A stretch of 64,000 nucleotides of DNA, taken from the NCBI RefSeq assembly GCF_024320865.1, contig NZ_JANDBD010000011.1, forward strand, positions 211,843 through 275,842, in the 5' to 3' direction. The stretch comes from Mycolicibacterium arenosum (GTDB lineage: Bacteria > Actinomycetota > Actinomycetes > Mycobacteriales > Mycobacteriaceae). Position numbers and translations under genes: made by a program. Of the stretch, positions 42,501 to 50,979 are shown piece by piece (within the stretch, counting starts at the first letter, position 1; each line of letters starts with the position of its first letter). Below the pieces are notes generated by a model. The model searched no databases, was not told where the DNA came from, and saw only the letters and a program-made list of their open reading frames with translations.

Positions 42501-44369
42501 ATGTGCGGAATCGTCGGGTACGTCGGGCAGCGTCCTGCTCGCGACATCGTCGTCGACGCCCTTCGCCGGATGGAGTATCGCGGGTACGACTCATCCGGTG
42601 TCGCGCTGCTCGACGGTGTCGGCGGGCTCACGGTGACCCGACGCGCGGGGCGGCTGGGCAACTTGGAGGACGCGCTCGCCGAGACGGATGCCGGCGTGCT
42701 GGCGGGCAGCACCGGTGTCGGCCACACCCGCTGGGCCACCCACGGCAGGCCGACCGACCGCAACGCCCATCCGCACCGCGACGGCTCGGGCAAGTTCGCC
42801 GTCGTCCACAACGGGATCATCGAGAACTTCGCGCCGCTGCGCGCCGAACTGGAAGCCGATGGCGTCGAGTTCGCCAGCGACACCGATACCGAGGTTGCGG
42901 TGCACCTGGTGTCCCGTGAGTACCGGTTAGGGGAGCACGCGGGCGATTTCGTCGCCTCGGTGCTGGCCGTGCTGAGGCGTCTGGAGGGGCACTTCACGCT
43001 GGTGTTCGCGAACGCCGACGAGCCCGACAAGATCGTCGCGGCGCGCCGGTCCACGCCGCTGGTGGTCGGTGTCGGCGACGGTGAGATGTTCATCGGGTCC
43101 GACGTGGCCGCGTTCATCGAGCACACCCGTGAGGCCGTGGAACTCGGTCAGGACCAGGCCGTTGTGATCTCCGCGAACTCCTACGAGATCTACGACTTCG
43201 ACGGAACCGACGTCACCACCGCCGCTCGCGCGTTTCACATCGACTGGGATCTGTCGGCCGCGGAGAAGGGCGGCTACGAGTACTTCATGCTCAAGGAGAT
43301 CGCCGAGCAGCCGACGGCGATCGCCGACACGCTCCTCGGGCATTTCGTCGACGGTCGCATCGTCCTGGACGAGCAGCGCCTCAGCGATCAGGAACTGCGC
43401 GAGATCGACAAGGTCTTCATCGTCGCGTGCGGTACCGCCTATCACTCCGGCCTGCTCGCCAAGTACGCCATCGAGCACTGGACGCGGCTGCCCGTGGAGG
43501 TGGAGCTCGCGAGCGAGTTCCGGTACCGGGACCCGGTGCTGGACCGCAGCACGCTCGTCATCGCCATCTCGCAGTCCGGCGAGACCGCCGACACCCTCGA
43601 GGCCGTCCGGCACGCCAAGGAGCAGAAGGCCAAGGTCCTGGCTATCTGCAATACCAACGGCAGTCAGATCCCGCGCGAATGCGACGCCGTGCTCTACACC
43701 AGAGCCGGACCGGAGATCGGCGTCGCGTCCACGAAGACGTTCCTCGCTCAGCTCGCGGCCAACTACCTGGTGGGCCTCGCGCTCGCGCAGGCGCGCGGCA
43801 CCAAGTACCCCGACGAAGTCGAGCGCGAGTACCTGGAACTTGTCGGCATGTCCGACCAGGTCGCCCGCGTGTTGACGTGCATGGAGCCGGTCACAGAGCT
43901 GGCCCAGCGGTTCGCATCGTCGCCGACGGTGCTGTTCCTGGGACGCCACGTCGGTTACCCGGTGGCACTCGAGGGCGCGCTGAAGCTCAAGGAACTGGCG
44001 TACATGCACGCCGAGGGTTTCGCCGCCGGCGAGCTCAAGCACGGGCCCATCGCGCTGATCGAGGACGACCTGCCGGTCATCGTCGTCATGCCGTCGCCGA
44101 AGAACGCGGCGGTCCTGCACAGCAAGCTGCTGTCCAACATCCGCGAGATCCAGGCGCGCGGCGCGGTCACCATCGTGATTGCGGAGGAGGGCGACGACAC
44201 CGTGCGTCCCTACGCCGATCACCTGATCGAGATCCCCGCCGTGTCAACGCTTTTCCAGCCGCTGCTGTCGACCATCCCGATGCAGTTCTTCGCCGCGGGT
44301 GTGGCCCGTGCCCGCGGGTACGACGTCGACAAGCCGCGCAACCTGGCCAAGTCGGTCACCGTCGAGTAG
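42501..44369 (+). CDS. glmS: Glutamine-fructose-6-phosphate aminotransferase
   Basis: GlmS makes glucosamine-6-phosphate, the first committed step to UDP-GlcNAc. The 622 residues start MCGIVGYVGQRPARDIVVDA, with Cys2 the glutaminase nucleophile after Met removal. The N-terminal domain holds HTRWATHGRPTDRNAHPH. Two SIS sugar-isomerase domains follow, with ACGTAYHSGLLAKY, ISQSGETADTLEAV and VGYPVALEGALKLKE. The C-terminus ends YDVDKPRNLAKSVTVE, the expected catalytic tail. The start is fixed by the need for Cys2. No glmS ribozyme-like structure is evident in the short 5' region. It overlaps the downstream hydrolase by 1 nt. Confidence 0.98.
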   Translation: MCGIVGYVGQRPARDIVVDALRRMEYRGYDSSGVALLDGVGGLTVTRRAGRLGNLEDALAETDAGVLAGSTGVGHTRWATHGRPTDRNAHPHRDGSGKFAVVHNGIIENFAPLRAELEADGVEFASDTDTEVAVHLVSREYRLGEHAGDFVASVLAVLRRLEGHFTLVFANADEPDKIVAARRSTPLVVGVGDGEMFIGSDVAAFIEHTREAVELGQDQAVVISANSYEIYDFDGTDVTTAARAFHIDWDLSAAEKGGYEYFMLKEIAEQPTAIADTLLGHFVDGRIVLDEQRLSDQELREIDKVFIVACGTAYHSGLLAKYAIEHWTRLPVEVELASEFRYRDPVLDRSTLVIAISQSGETADTLEAVRHAKEQKAKVLAICNTNGSQIPRECDAVLYTRAGPEIGVASTKTFLAQLAANYLVGLALAQARGTKYPDEVEREYLELVGMSDQVARVLTCMEPVTELAQRFASSPTVLFLGRHVGYPVALEGALKLKELAYMHAEGFAAGELKHGPIALIEDDLPVIVVMPSPKNAAVLHSKLLSNIREIQARGAVTIVIAEEGDDTVRPYADHLIEIPAVSTLFQPLLSTIPMQFFAAGVARARGYDVDKPRNLAKSVTVE

Positions 44370-45262
44370 TGGCGCGCGTCGGGCGGTTCCGCAACGATGC
44401 CGCCCGTGCGCGCTACCTCGAGATCTACCGTAGCTGCCTGTCCGCCCTGCCCGCCTATGACGAGTCCTTCGACTCACCAACATCTTTCGGCACGGTACGT
44501 GGGTATCGCTTCGGAGGCCCGGCGGGCAAGCCGGTCGTGCTGCTGCCCGGGCGCAACGCGCCGACGCCACTGTGGGCGGCCAACCTGCCGGGGCTGCTGG
44601 AACATCGCACGGTGTACTGCCTCGACCTGCTGGGTGAGCCGGGGCTCTCGGTGCAGACGGTGCCGATCACCGGTGCCGACGATCAGGCGCACTGGCTCGA
44701 CGACGTGCTTGTTGCGCTTCGTCTCGATTCGGTGCATCTCACGGGCCTGTCGTTCGGCGGCTGGTCCGTGACCAACTACGCGCTTCGCATGCCCCAGCGG
44801 GTGGCGTCGCTGACCCTGATCGATCCGGCCCTGACGTTCGCGCGTATCCCGCTTCGCACGATCGCGGCGACGATCCCGTTGACGGTGCGGGGCGCGCCGG
44901 AGCCGTTGCGCAGGCGGGTGCTGTCGTGGCTCGCCGGTGGAGCCGACGTCGACGACTCCGAACCCGTCGCACGGTTGATCGCGGCCGGATCGACGGATTT
45001 CGAACTGCACCAGCCGCTGCCCACGCTGTTCACCGATGACGACTTGCGAGGCCTGGACCTCCCGGTGCTCGCGCTGATCGCCGGCCGCAGTGCCGTTCAC
45101 GACGCCGAGAGGGCCGCCGACCGGGCCCGAAACCTGTTGCGGCACGGCCGGGTCGAGCTGTGGCCGGACGCGTCGCATGCGATCAACGGCGAGTTCCCCG
45201 ACCGGATCGCCGAGACGGCGGGCCGATACTGGAATGACGTCGACGCGGCGCCGCCGGTGTGA
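44369..45262 (+). CDS. Alpha/beta hydrolase, coupled to glmS
   Basis: This 297-residue alpha/beta hydrolase has an oxyanion region VVLLPGRNAPTPLWAANLPG, a nucleophile elbow TGLSFGGWSVTNYA (Ser about residue 133), an Asp in LALIAGRSAVHDAERA and a His in WPDASHAINGEFPDRI. The GTG at 44369 overlaps the glmS stop by one base (TAGTG), so it is likely co-translated. In-frame codons further upstream are the glmS shadow. No signal peptide is seen. The substrate is unknown; nothing in the sequence ties it to amino sugar metabolism beyond position. Confidence 0.88.
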   Translation: MARVGRFRNDAARARYLEIYRSCLSALPAYDESFDSPTSFGTVRGYRFGGPAGKPVVLLPGRNAPTPLWAANLPGLLEHRTVYCLDLLGEPGLSVQTVPITGADDQAHWLDDVLVALRLDSVHLTGLSFGGWSVTNYALRMPQRVASLTLIDPALTFARIPLRTIAATIPLTVRGAPEPLRRRVLSWLAGGADVDDSEPVARLIAAGSTDFELHQPLPTLFTDDDLRGLDLPVLALIAGRSAVHDAERAADRARNLLRHGRVELWPDASHAINGEFPDRIAETAGRYWNDVDAAPPV

Positions 45263-45274
45263 GACGATCCGCTC

Positions 45275-46960
45275 GTGCCCACCCTGGTGTCGGTCAACGT
45301 CGGTCTTCCCCGCGATGTCCCATGGGACGGCCGCGTCGTCCACACCGGGGCGTGGAAGGAGCCGGTCACGGGTCCTCGCACTGTGCGTCGTCTCAACATC
45401 GACGGTGACGGTCAGGGCGACCTCGGCGGCCACGGCGGGGAGAACCGAGCGGTGCTGGTGTACCAGCTGGCGTCGTACCGGTACTGGGCCACCGAACTCG
45501 GCCGAGAAGATCTGTCGCCCGGCAACTTCGGGGAGAACCTCACAGTGGAGGGGCTGCCCGATGACGAGGTGTGCATCGGGGATCGCTACCGGATCGGCGA
45601 CGCCGTCTTGGAGGTGACTCAGCCGCGCGTGACCTGCTATCGCGCGGGCATGAGGCTGGGGGAGCCGCGGATGGCCGCGCTGCTGGTGGCGCACGGCAGG
45701 CCGGGCTTCTACTGCCGCGTGATCACCGAGGGGGAGATCGAAGCGGGTCAGGACATCGTCAAGGTCGCCGACGGTCCCGAACACGTCACCGTCGCCGAGG
45801 CCGACGCCCTGCTCTACCTGCCGGGGCATTCCCGCGAGGCCCTTGAGCGGGCCCTGCGCGTTCCGGCTCTGAGCGCGGGGTGGCAGGGGTCGTTCCGGAG
45901 CATGCTCGAGGAGTCGACCAGCCCGCCGCCGGCGTGGCAGGGGTTCCGGCCGCTCACCGTGTCCGGGATCCGTGCGGAGAGCAGCGTCATCCGTTCGGTG
46001 ACGCTGACCTCGCCCGACGGCGCGCCGCTGCCGAACCGGCGTCCGGGACAGTCGATCGCGCTACGCCTGGGACCGGGGATCGTCAGGAACTACTCGCTGT
46101 CCAACGATCCCGGCGCGCCCGACTACCGGATCAGCGTGAAGCTCGAGGAGCACGGTGCCGGAAGCGGCTTCATCCATCGCGATCTGAAGGTCGGGAACAC
46201 GGTGGACGTCGCCGCGCCGCGCGGGGCCTTCGTGCTGCGCGACGGAGCGGGCCCGGTGCTGCTGATCTCCGCGGGCGTCGGCATCACTCCGGTGCTGTCG
46301 ATGCTGCACGCCTTGGCCGTCTCACGGCGTGACGTGTGGTGGCTGCACGGCGCCCGCAACGGTGCGCAACGGGCGTTCGCCGAGGAGGTCGCCACGCTCC
46401 TGAACAGGTTGTCCGACAGCCATTCCCGCGTGCTGTACAGCAGCCCCGACGCCGGCGACGCAGACTACGACGGCGTCGGCCGGATCTCCGTCGCTACGCT
46501 GAGCGACCTCGGGGTGCCGTCGACCGCGGACGCCTACCTGTGTGGACCCGCGGCGTTCATGGCCGACCTGAAATCAGGCTTGGCCGACTTCGGTCTGGCC
46601 CCCGATCGGATCCACTCCGAAACCTTCGGCGCGACGGCCGGATTCACGCCGGGGATCGACTCCGTCCAGGTTGCGCCGCACGTGCCAGCCGGTACTCCGG
46701 GCAGCGGTCCCGAGGTGCAGTTCGCCCGTAGCGCCGTCGCCGCACCGTTCGGGCCGCCCTCGGCCACGCTGCTCGAGTTCGCCGAAGCCTGCGACGTCCC
46801 GGTGCGGTGGTCCTGTCGCACCGGTGTCTGCCACAACTGCGAGACCGCCCTGGTGGCGGGCGTCGTGCGTTACGACCCCGAGCCGCTGGAGCCGCCCGCC
46901 GACGGCAACATCCTGATCTGCTGCGCGCAGCCGAGCGAGGACGTCGTCGTTGATCTTTAA
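45275..46960 (+). CDS. MOSC domain / ferredoxin reductase / 2Fe-2S ferredoxin fusion
   Basis: This 561-residue three-part protein carries a complete electron chain. Residues 1-220 are a MOSC domain of the YiiM type (VPWDGRVVHTGAWKEPVTG, GGENRAVLVYQ, conserved Cys in PRVTCYRAGMRLGEPRM) expected to bind the molybdenum cofactor. Residues 225-440 are an FAD/NAD reductase (RNYSLSN flavin motif, LLISAGVGITPVLSML, AYLCGPAAFM). The last 85 are a plant-type ferredoxin with cysteines in CDVPVRWSCRTGVCHNCETA and a final ICCAQP. The YiiM group reduces N-hydroxylated compounds such as 6-hydroxylaminopurine, so detoxification is likely (inference). It starts at GTG 45275, 12 bp after the hydrolase. Confidence 0.9.
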   Translation: MPTLVSVNVGLPRDVPWDGRVVHTGAWKEPVTGPRTVRRLNIDGDGQGDLGGHGGENRAVLVYQLASYRYWATELGREDLSPGNFGENLTVEGLPDDEVCIGDRYRIGDAVLEVTQPRVTCYRAGMRLGEPRMAALLVAHGRPGFYCRVITEGEIEAGQDIVKVADGPEHVTVAEADALLYLPGHSREALERALRVPALSAGWQGSFRSMLEESTSPPPAWQGFRPLTVSGIRAESSVIRSVTLTSPDGAPLPNRRPGQSIALRLGPGIVRNYSLSNDPGAPDYRISVKLEEHGAGSGFIHRDLKVGNTVDVAAPRGAFVLRDGAGPVLLISAGVGITPVLSMLHALAVSRRDVWWLHGARNGAQRAFAEEVATLLNRLSDSHSRVLYSSPDAGDADYDGVGRISVATLSDLGVPSTADAYLCGPAAFMADLKSGLADFGLAPDRIHSETFGATAGFTPGIDSVQVAPHVPAGTPGSGPEVQFARSAVAAPFGPPSATLLEFAEACDVPVRWSCRTGVCHNCETALVAGVVRYDPEPLEPPADGNILICCAQPSEDVVVDL

Positions 46961-46969
46961 TGGTCGACT

Positions 46970-47707
46970 GTGACCACTGACGCGCGGACCGCCATCGTGA
47001 CCGGAGCGTCAGGCGGCATCGGCGAGGCCATCACCGCGATGCTGCTGGAGGAGGGCTTCGCGGTCACCATGCTCGGCCGTGACGCCGACAAGCTGACGGC
47101 GATCGCGGGCGAGTTCGAAACGGGCCGACTGGCCTGCGCGGCGGGCTCGATCACCGACGACGGGTACCTCGACGAGGTGGTAGCCCGGCACACCGAACGG
47201 TTCGGTGCGCTCGACCTGCTCGTCAACAACGCGGGTGTCTCCGGGCACCGTCGGATCGGCGAACTCGACGCCGCGCTCGTCGACGAGCAGCTCGCCGTCA
47301 ACCTGCGGGCCGTCATCATGCTCACCAACAAGTGCCTGCCACTGCTGAGATCTGCAGTGGCGAAACGGGGTTCGGCGCAGATCGTGAACACGGCGTCGAA
47401 CGCGGGCAAGCGCGGCGAGGCGACGCTGGCGTCGTACTCGGCGACCAAGGCCGGGGTTGTCGGCTTCACCGAGGCGCTGCACGACGAACTCGCGAGCGAG
47501 GGCATCAAGGCCACCGCGATCTGCCCCGGTCTCGTCGACACGCCCATGGCCGACGAGTACCGCAGCGGCGGCGCCGTTGAGATGATCTCACCGCGCGATG
47601 TGGCCGAAACCGTGCGGCTCACCACCCGCCTGTCGCGGGGCTGCATCGTTCCCGAGATCATCCTGCTGCGGCCGACCGAGTGGATCGCGCCGTCGGAGGT
47701 GCGTTAA
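46970..47707 (+). CDS. Short-chain dehydrogenase/reductase
   Basis: This 245-residue classical SDR has the cofactor motif TGASGGIGEA (about residues 10-19), LLVNNAGVSG, and a catalytic Ser-Tyr-Lys set in NTASNAG and ASYSATKAG. The substrate is unknown. It lies 9 bp after the MOSC-fusion gene, starts at GTG 46970 and is probably in the same operon. Its stop overlaps the stop of the converging hydrolase by 4 bp. Confidence 0.92.
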   Translation: MTTDARTAIVTGASGGIGEAITAMLLEEGFAVTMLGRDADKLTAIAGEFETGRLACAAGSITDDGYLDEVVARHTERFGALDLLVNNAGVSGHRRIGELDAALVDEQLAVNLRAVIMLTNKCLPLLRSAVAKRGSAQIVNTASNAGKRGEATLASYSATKAGVVGFTEALHDELASEGIKATAICPGLVDTPMADEYRSGGAVEMISPRDVAETVRLTTRLSRGCIVPEIILLRPTEWIAPSEVR

Positions 47708-48570
47708 CCGAGGTGCCGCCGCAGGAACGGACGCATCAGCGCGACGACGGCGTCCAGCCGGCTCTCGAGCAGGAAGTGACTGCCCTCCAGGAGGTGGATC
47801 TCGGCGTCGGGAAGGTCGCGTTCGAACGCGAGAGCACCTGCGGGACCGAAGATCTGGTCGCGTCGACCCCACACCGCCAGGAGTGGGACCTGCGACGTCC
47901 GGAAGTACTCGTGCACGGTCGGGTACAGCTCGACGTTGGCGAGGTAGTCGGCGAACAACTCCAGTTGAGCCTCGACGCGTGCGGGGGTGCTGGCGACGGC
48001 GGCGTGGGCGTTGATCCAGTTGTCCGGGTCGATGACCGACGGATCGACGACGCCCTGGGTGAACTGCCATTCGAGGCCGGCGGGCGAGATGATCTCGCGA
48101 AGCGCCGCGGCGTTCGCCTCGGTGCGGTCCCGGCCGTAGGCGAACAGCGGCTCCATGGCATCGCCCACGAAGCCCTCGACGTAGGCGTTGCCGTTCTGGG
48201 TGGTCACGGCCGCGATCCGGTCGGGATGGCGCAGCGCCAGCCGCCAGGCGACCGGGGCGCCGTAGTCCTGCACGTACACGGCGTAGCGGGTGACGCCGAG
48301 GTGGTCGAGCAGCCCGTCCACGTGATCGGCGACGTTGTCGAAGGTGTAGGCGAAGTCGCTCGGGTCCGGCACGTCGGAGTGGCCGAAGCCGGGGTAGTCG
48401 GGGGCGATGACCCGGTAGCGGTCGGCCAACGCGGGAATCGGATTGCGGTACATGTGCGAACTGGCCGGGGTGCCGTGCAGCAGCACCACGGCGGGTGTGT
48501 CCGAATCGCCGGCCTCCCGGTAGAAGATGCGGGTCCCGTTGATCTCCGCGTACCGGTGGTGCGTCACCAT
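47704..48570 (-). CDS. Haloalkane dehalogenase/epoxide hydrolase-like alpha/beta hydrolase
   Basis: The protein has 288 residues. HGTPASSHMYRNPIPALAD forms the oxyanion loop. The nucleophile elbow reads VYVQDYGAPVAWRLALRHPD, so the nucleophile is Asp (about residue 104), as in haloalkane dehalogenases and epoxide hydrolases rather than esterases. A cap domain follows, and the catalytic His is in LEGSHFLLESRLD. GGGAG lies 7 nt before ATG 48570. It diverges from a CGNR regulator across 83 bp packed with GGTTAG half-sites, so it is probably the regulated target. The dehalogenase versus hydrolase role cannot be fixed by eye. Confidence 0.88.
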   Translation of the reverse strand: MVTHHRYAEINGTRIFYREAGDSDTPAVVLLHGTPASSHMYRNPIPALADRYRVIAPDYPGFGHSDVPDPSDFAYTFDNVADHVDGLLDHLGVTRYAVYVQDYGAPVAWRLALRHPDRIAAVTTQNGNAYVEGFVGDAMEPLFAYGRDRTEANAAALREIISPAGLEWQFTQGVVDPSVIDPDNWINAHAAVASTPARVEAQLELFADYLANVELYPTVHEYFRTSQVPLLAVWGRRDQIFGPAGALAFERDLPDAEIHLLEGSHFLLESRLDAVVALMRPFLRRHLG

Positions 48571-48571
48571 T

Positions 48572-48652
48572 GCTAACTCCCATGATTCGTTTTGGTGGTT
48601 AGCTCATTCAACGCGCCGGCTTCTAACCTGTCAAGTCGGTTATGATGGTTAG
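48572..48652. promoter_or_regulatory. Two inverted-repeat pairs of GGTTAG half-sites
   Basis: GCTAAC (48572-48577) pairs with GTTAGC (48598-48603), and CTAACC (48623-48628) pairs with GGTTAG (48647-48652), in the intergenic region between the hydrolase and the CGNR regulator. Four copies of one hexamer in 81 bp in alternating orientation suggest a regulator binding as dimers, probably the adjacent CGNR protein. Confidence 0.55.
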
Positions 48653-48653
48653 T

Positions 48654-49112
48654 ATGTCCGACCTGCTTCTGGAACTGCTGAACACCACACCGGTGGTCGA
48701 GGGTGTGCAGACCGAGCTGCTCGACGGCCGCTGGATGCGCGACCACGCGGCGGGAAACCAGACGGTCGCCGACGCCCGCCGCCTACGGGACGACCTTCAG
48801 CGGGTGGTGCGCGGTGAGGTCGCGCCCACCGTGCTCGCGAGCTATCTGCGGGGCGCCACGCGCACGCCGGCGGTGGCCGACGACGGGATCACATGGACGT
48901 TGAACGCCGACTGGCCGGCGCGAATGGTGCTGGCGTGGGGTGAGTTACAGGCGGACATGCCGGGACGGTTGCGGCCGTGCGCCAACGACGAGTGCAGGCT
49001 CTTCCTGCTGGACCGGAGCCGCTCGGGCACGGGTCGCTGGTGCTCGATGAGCGAGTGCGGCAACCGGATGAAGGCGCGGCGGCACTACAGCCGCGCGCGA
49101 CGCAACGGCTGA
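48654..49112 (+). CDS. CGNR zinc-finger transcriptional regulator
   Basis: This 152-residue protein is a second, unrelated-locus CGNR regulator. The N-terminal ABATE-like domain (LLNTTPVVEGVQTELLDGRW onward) covers about 100 residues. The C-terminal finger has CANDECRLFLLDRSRSG followed by WCSMSECGNRMKARRHY. ATG 48654 (MSDLLLELLN) is preferred; ATGs at 48642 and 48645 are alternatives but would place the start within the last GGTTAG half-sites. It is divergent from the dehalogenase-like hydrolase and likely regulates it. Confidence 0.87.
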   Translation: MSDLLLELLNTTPVVEGVQTELLDGRWMRDHAAGNQTVADARRLRDDLQRVVRGEVAPTVLASYLRGATRTPAVADDGITWTLNADWPARMVLAWGELQADMPGRLRPCANDECRLFLLDRSRSGTGRWCSMSECGNRMKARRHYSRARRNG

Positions 49113-49131
49113 CCCGACTGCTCGTCGAGAT

Positions 49132-49512
49132 TCAGTCCGCGACGGCGGTCTGCTGATACAGCGCGAGCTTCCAGCCCGTCGTGCTGCGCGTGTACACCGA
49201 CGACATCGCACCGACGAACGGCTCGTCAGCGCCCTCGCGATAGCCGGTGCCACGGTAGACCAGCGCGGCGGTATCGGCGTCGATGGCGACGAGCCTCGCA
49301 TCCGCGATCTCGTAGCGCGTCCACGGCGGCGACTCGCCGAGCGCGGCCGCCACGGTGTCGCGATCCATCACCATGCCGTTGGCGAGCACCATCAGCGCGT
49401 CGTCGGTCATGATTCTGCCGTAGAACTCGTCGCCGGTGCCGTCGCTCAGGGACGCCCAGCCGGCGTGCTCGAGTTCCAGAAGAGCATCCAGAGTGTTCCG
49501 AGAATCCGTCAT
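49132..49512 (-). CDS. SnoaL/NTF2-like protein (DUF4440 type)
   Basis: This 126-residue protein has the cone-like NTF2 fold pattern: an N-terminal helix (NTLDALLELEHAGWASLSDG), then strands EFYGRIMTDDALMVLANGMV, AALVYRGTGYREG and SSVYTRSTTGWKLALYQQTA. It resembles DUF4440/SnoaL-like proteins, which bind or isomerise small molecules. No catalytic set can be named with confidence. ATG 49512 is used; longer upstream frames overlap nnr. It converges on the CGNR gene and diverges from nnr with a 32-bp gap. Confidence 0.82.
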   Translation of the reverse strand: MTDSRNTLDALLELEHAGWASLSDGTGDEFYGRIMTDDALMVLANGMVMDRDTVAAALGESPPWTRYEIADARLVAIDADTAALVYRGTGYREGADEPFVGAMSSVYTRSTTGWKLALYQQTAVAD

Positions 49513-49544
49513 GCCCGAGCGAGTACCCCGTAACGTAAGCGTCA

Positions 49545-50966
49545 ATGCGGCACTACTACTCCGCCGACGCGATCCGGGCCGCGGAGGCGCCACTGCTGGC
49601 GTCACTGCCCGACGGCGTTCTCATGCGCCGGGCCGCATACGGCCTGTCGGTGGCACTGATCCGCGAACTGCGCGCACGCACCGGTGGGGTCGCGGGCCGC
49701 GAGGTGTGTGCGATCGTCGGTTCCGGTGACAACGGCGGTGACGCGCTGTGGGCGGCGACGTTCCTCCGGCGTCGCGGTGCCGCCGCGTCGGCCGTCCTGC
49801 TGAACGTCGACCGCACCCACGCGAAAGCCCTCGCCGCCTTCCGGCATGCCGGCGGCCGGGTGGTGCAGCGCGTTCCGCCGACAACCGATCTGGTGCTCGA
49901 CGGGGTCGTCGGCATCTCGGGCTCGGGGCCGCTGCGACCCGGCGCGGCGGAGCTATTCGCCGACCTCGCCGACGCGGAGGTCCCCGTCGTCGCCGTCGAC
50001 CTGCCCAGCGGCGTCGACGTGCACACCGGCGCCGCGGACGGCCCGCACGTGCGTGCCGATCTGACCGTGACCTTCGGCGGACTCAAACCCGTGCACGCGC
50101 TGGGGGAGTGCGGCCGGGTCGAACTCGTCGACATCGGGCTCGACCTGCCGCCGACCGACCTCCGAGGTTTCGAGGCCGCCGACGTCGCCGCCCGGTGGCC
50201 CGTGCCGGGGGCGCACGACGACAAGTACACCCAGGGGGTCACCGGGGTGCTCGCCGGTTCGGCGGCGTATCCCGGCGCCGCGATCCTCTGCACGGGCGCC
50301 GCCGTCGCCGCGACGTCGGGCATGGTGCGCTACGCGGGAGCGGCGGCCGCGCAGGTCGTCGACCACTGGCCCGAGGTGGTGGCGGCGTCCAGCGCGAACG
50401 CGGCGGGCCGGGTCCAGGCCTGGGTCGTCGGTCCCGGTATCGGCACCGACGACGCGGGGGCGGGCGCGCTGATGTTCGCGCTGGGCACCGATCTCCCGGT
50501 GATCGTCGACGCCGACGCGCTGACGATCCTCGCCGCCCATCCCGATCTGGTGGCGGGCCGCCGAGCGCCCACCGTGCTGACGCCGCACGCCGGCGAATTC
50601 GCCAGGCTCGCAGGTCATCCGCCCGGTGACGACCGGGTGCACGCCACCCGGCGCCTTGCCGAGCAGTTCGGCGCCACCGTTCTGCTCAAGGGCAACGTCA
50701 CCGTGATCGCCCAGCCCGACGGCGTGGTGTACCTGAACCCGGCCGGGCAATCCTGGGCCGCCACAGCGGGTTCCGGCGACGTGCTCTCGGGGGTGGTCGG
50801 TGCGCTGCTGGCTTCGGGGCTGCCGCCCGGCGAAGCCGCGGCGATGGCCGCGTTCGTGCACGCCCGTGCCGCCGCGCAGGCTGCCGCGCAGCCCGGTCCG
50901 CGCCCGGCGCCGACGTCCGCGGCGGGCATCCTCGACCACATCCGCGCCTCGATCGCCGCTCTCTAG
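49545..50966 (+). CDS. nnr: Bifunctional NAD(P)H-hydrate epimerase / dehydratase
   Basis: This 473-residue enzyme repairs hydrated NADH and NADPH. Residues 1-215 form the NnrE epimerase (VCAIVGSGDNGGDALWAATF, VAVDLPSGVDVHTGA). Residues 220-473 form the ADP-dependent NnrD dehydratase of ribokinase-like fold (KYTQGVTGVLAGSAAYPGAA, VVGPGIGTD, PTVLTPHAGEFARL, AATAGSGDVLSGVVGAL). The start MRHYYSADAIRAAEAPLLAS is typical. It is followed 13 bp later by gadB, the same order as Rv3433c-Rv3432c. Confidence 0.96.
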   Translation: MRHYYSADAIRAAEAPLLASLPDGVLMRRAAYGLSVALIRELRARTGGVAGREVCAIVGSGDNGGDALWAATFLRRRGAAASAVLLNVDRTHAKALAAFRHAGGRVVQRVPPTTDLVLDGVVGISGSGPLRPGAAELFADLADAEVPVVAVDLPSGVDVHTGAADGPHVRADLTVTFGGLKPVHALGECGRVELVDIGLDLPPTDLRGFEAADVAARWPVPGAHDDKYTQGVTGVLAGSAAYPGAAILCTGAAVAATSGMVRYAGAAAAQVVDHWPEVVAASSANAAGRVQAWVVGPGIGTDDAGAGALMFALGTDLPVIVDADALTILAAHPDLVAGRRAPTVLTPHAGEFARLAGHPPGDDRVHATRRLAEQFGATVLLKGNVTVIAQPDGVVYLNPAGQSWAATAGSGDVLSGVVGALLASGLPPGEAAAMAAFVHARAAAQAAAQPGPRPAPTSAAGILDHIRASIAAL

Positions 50967-50979
50967 GAAGGGAAGACCC

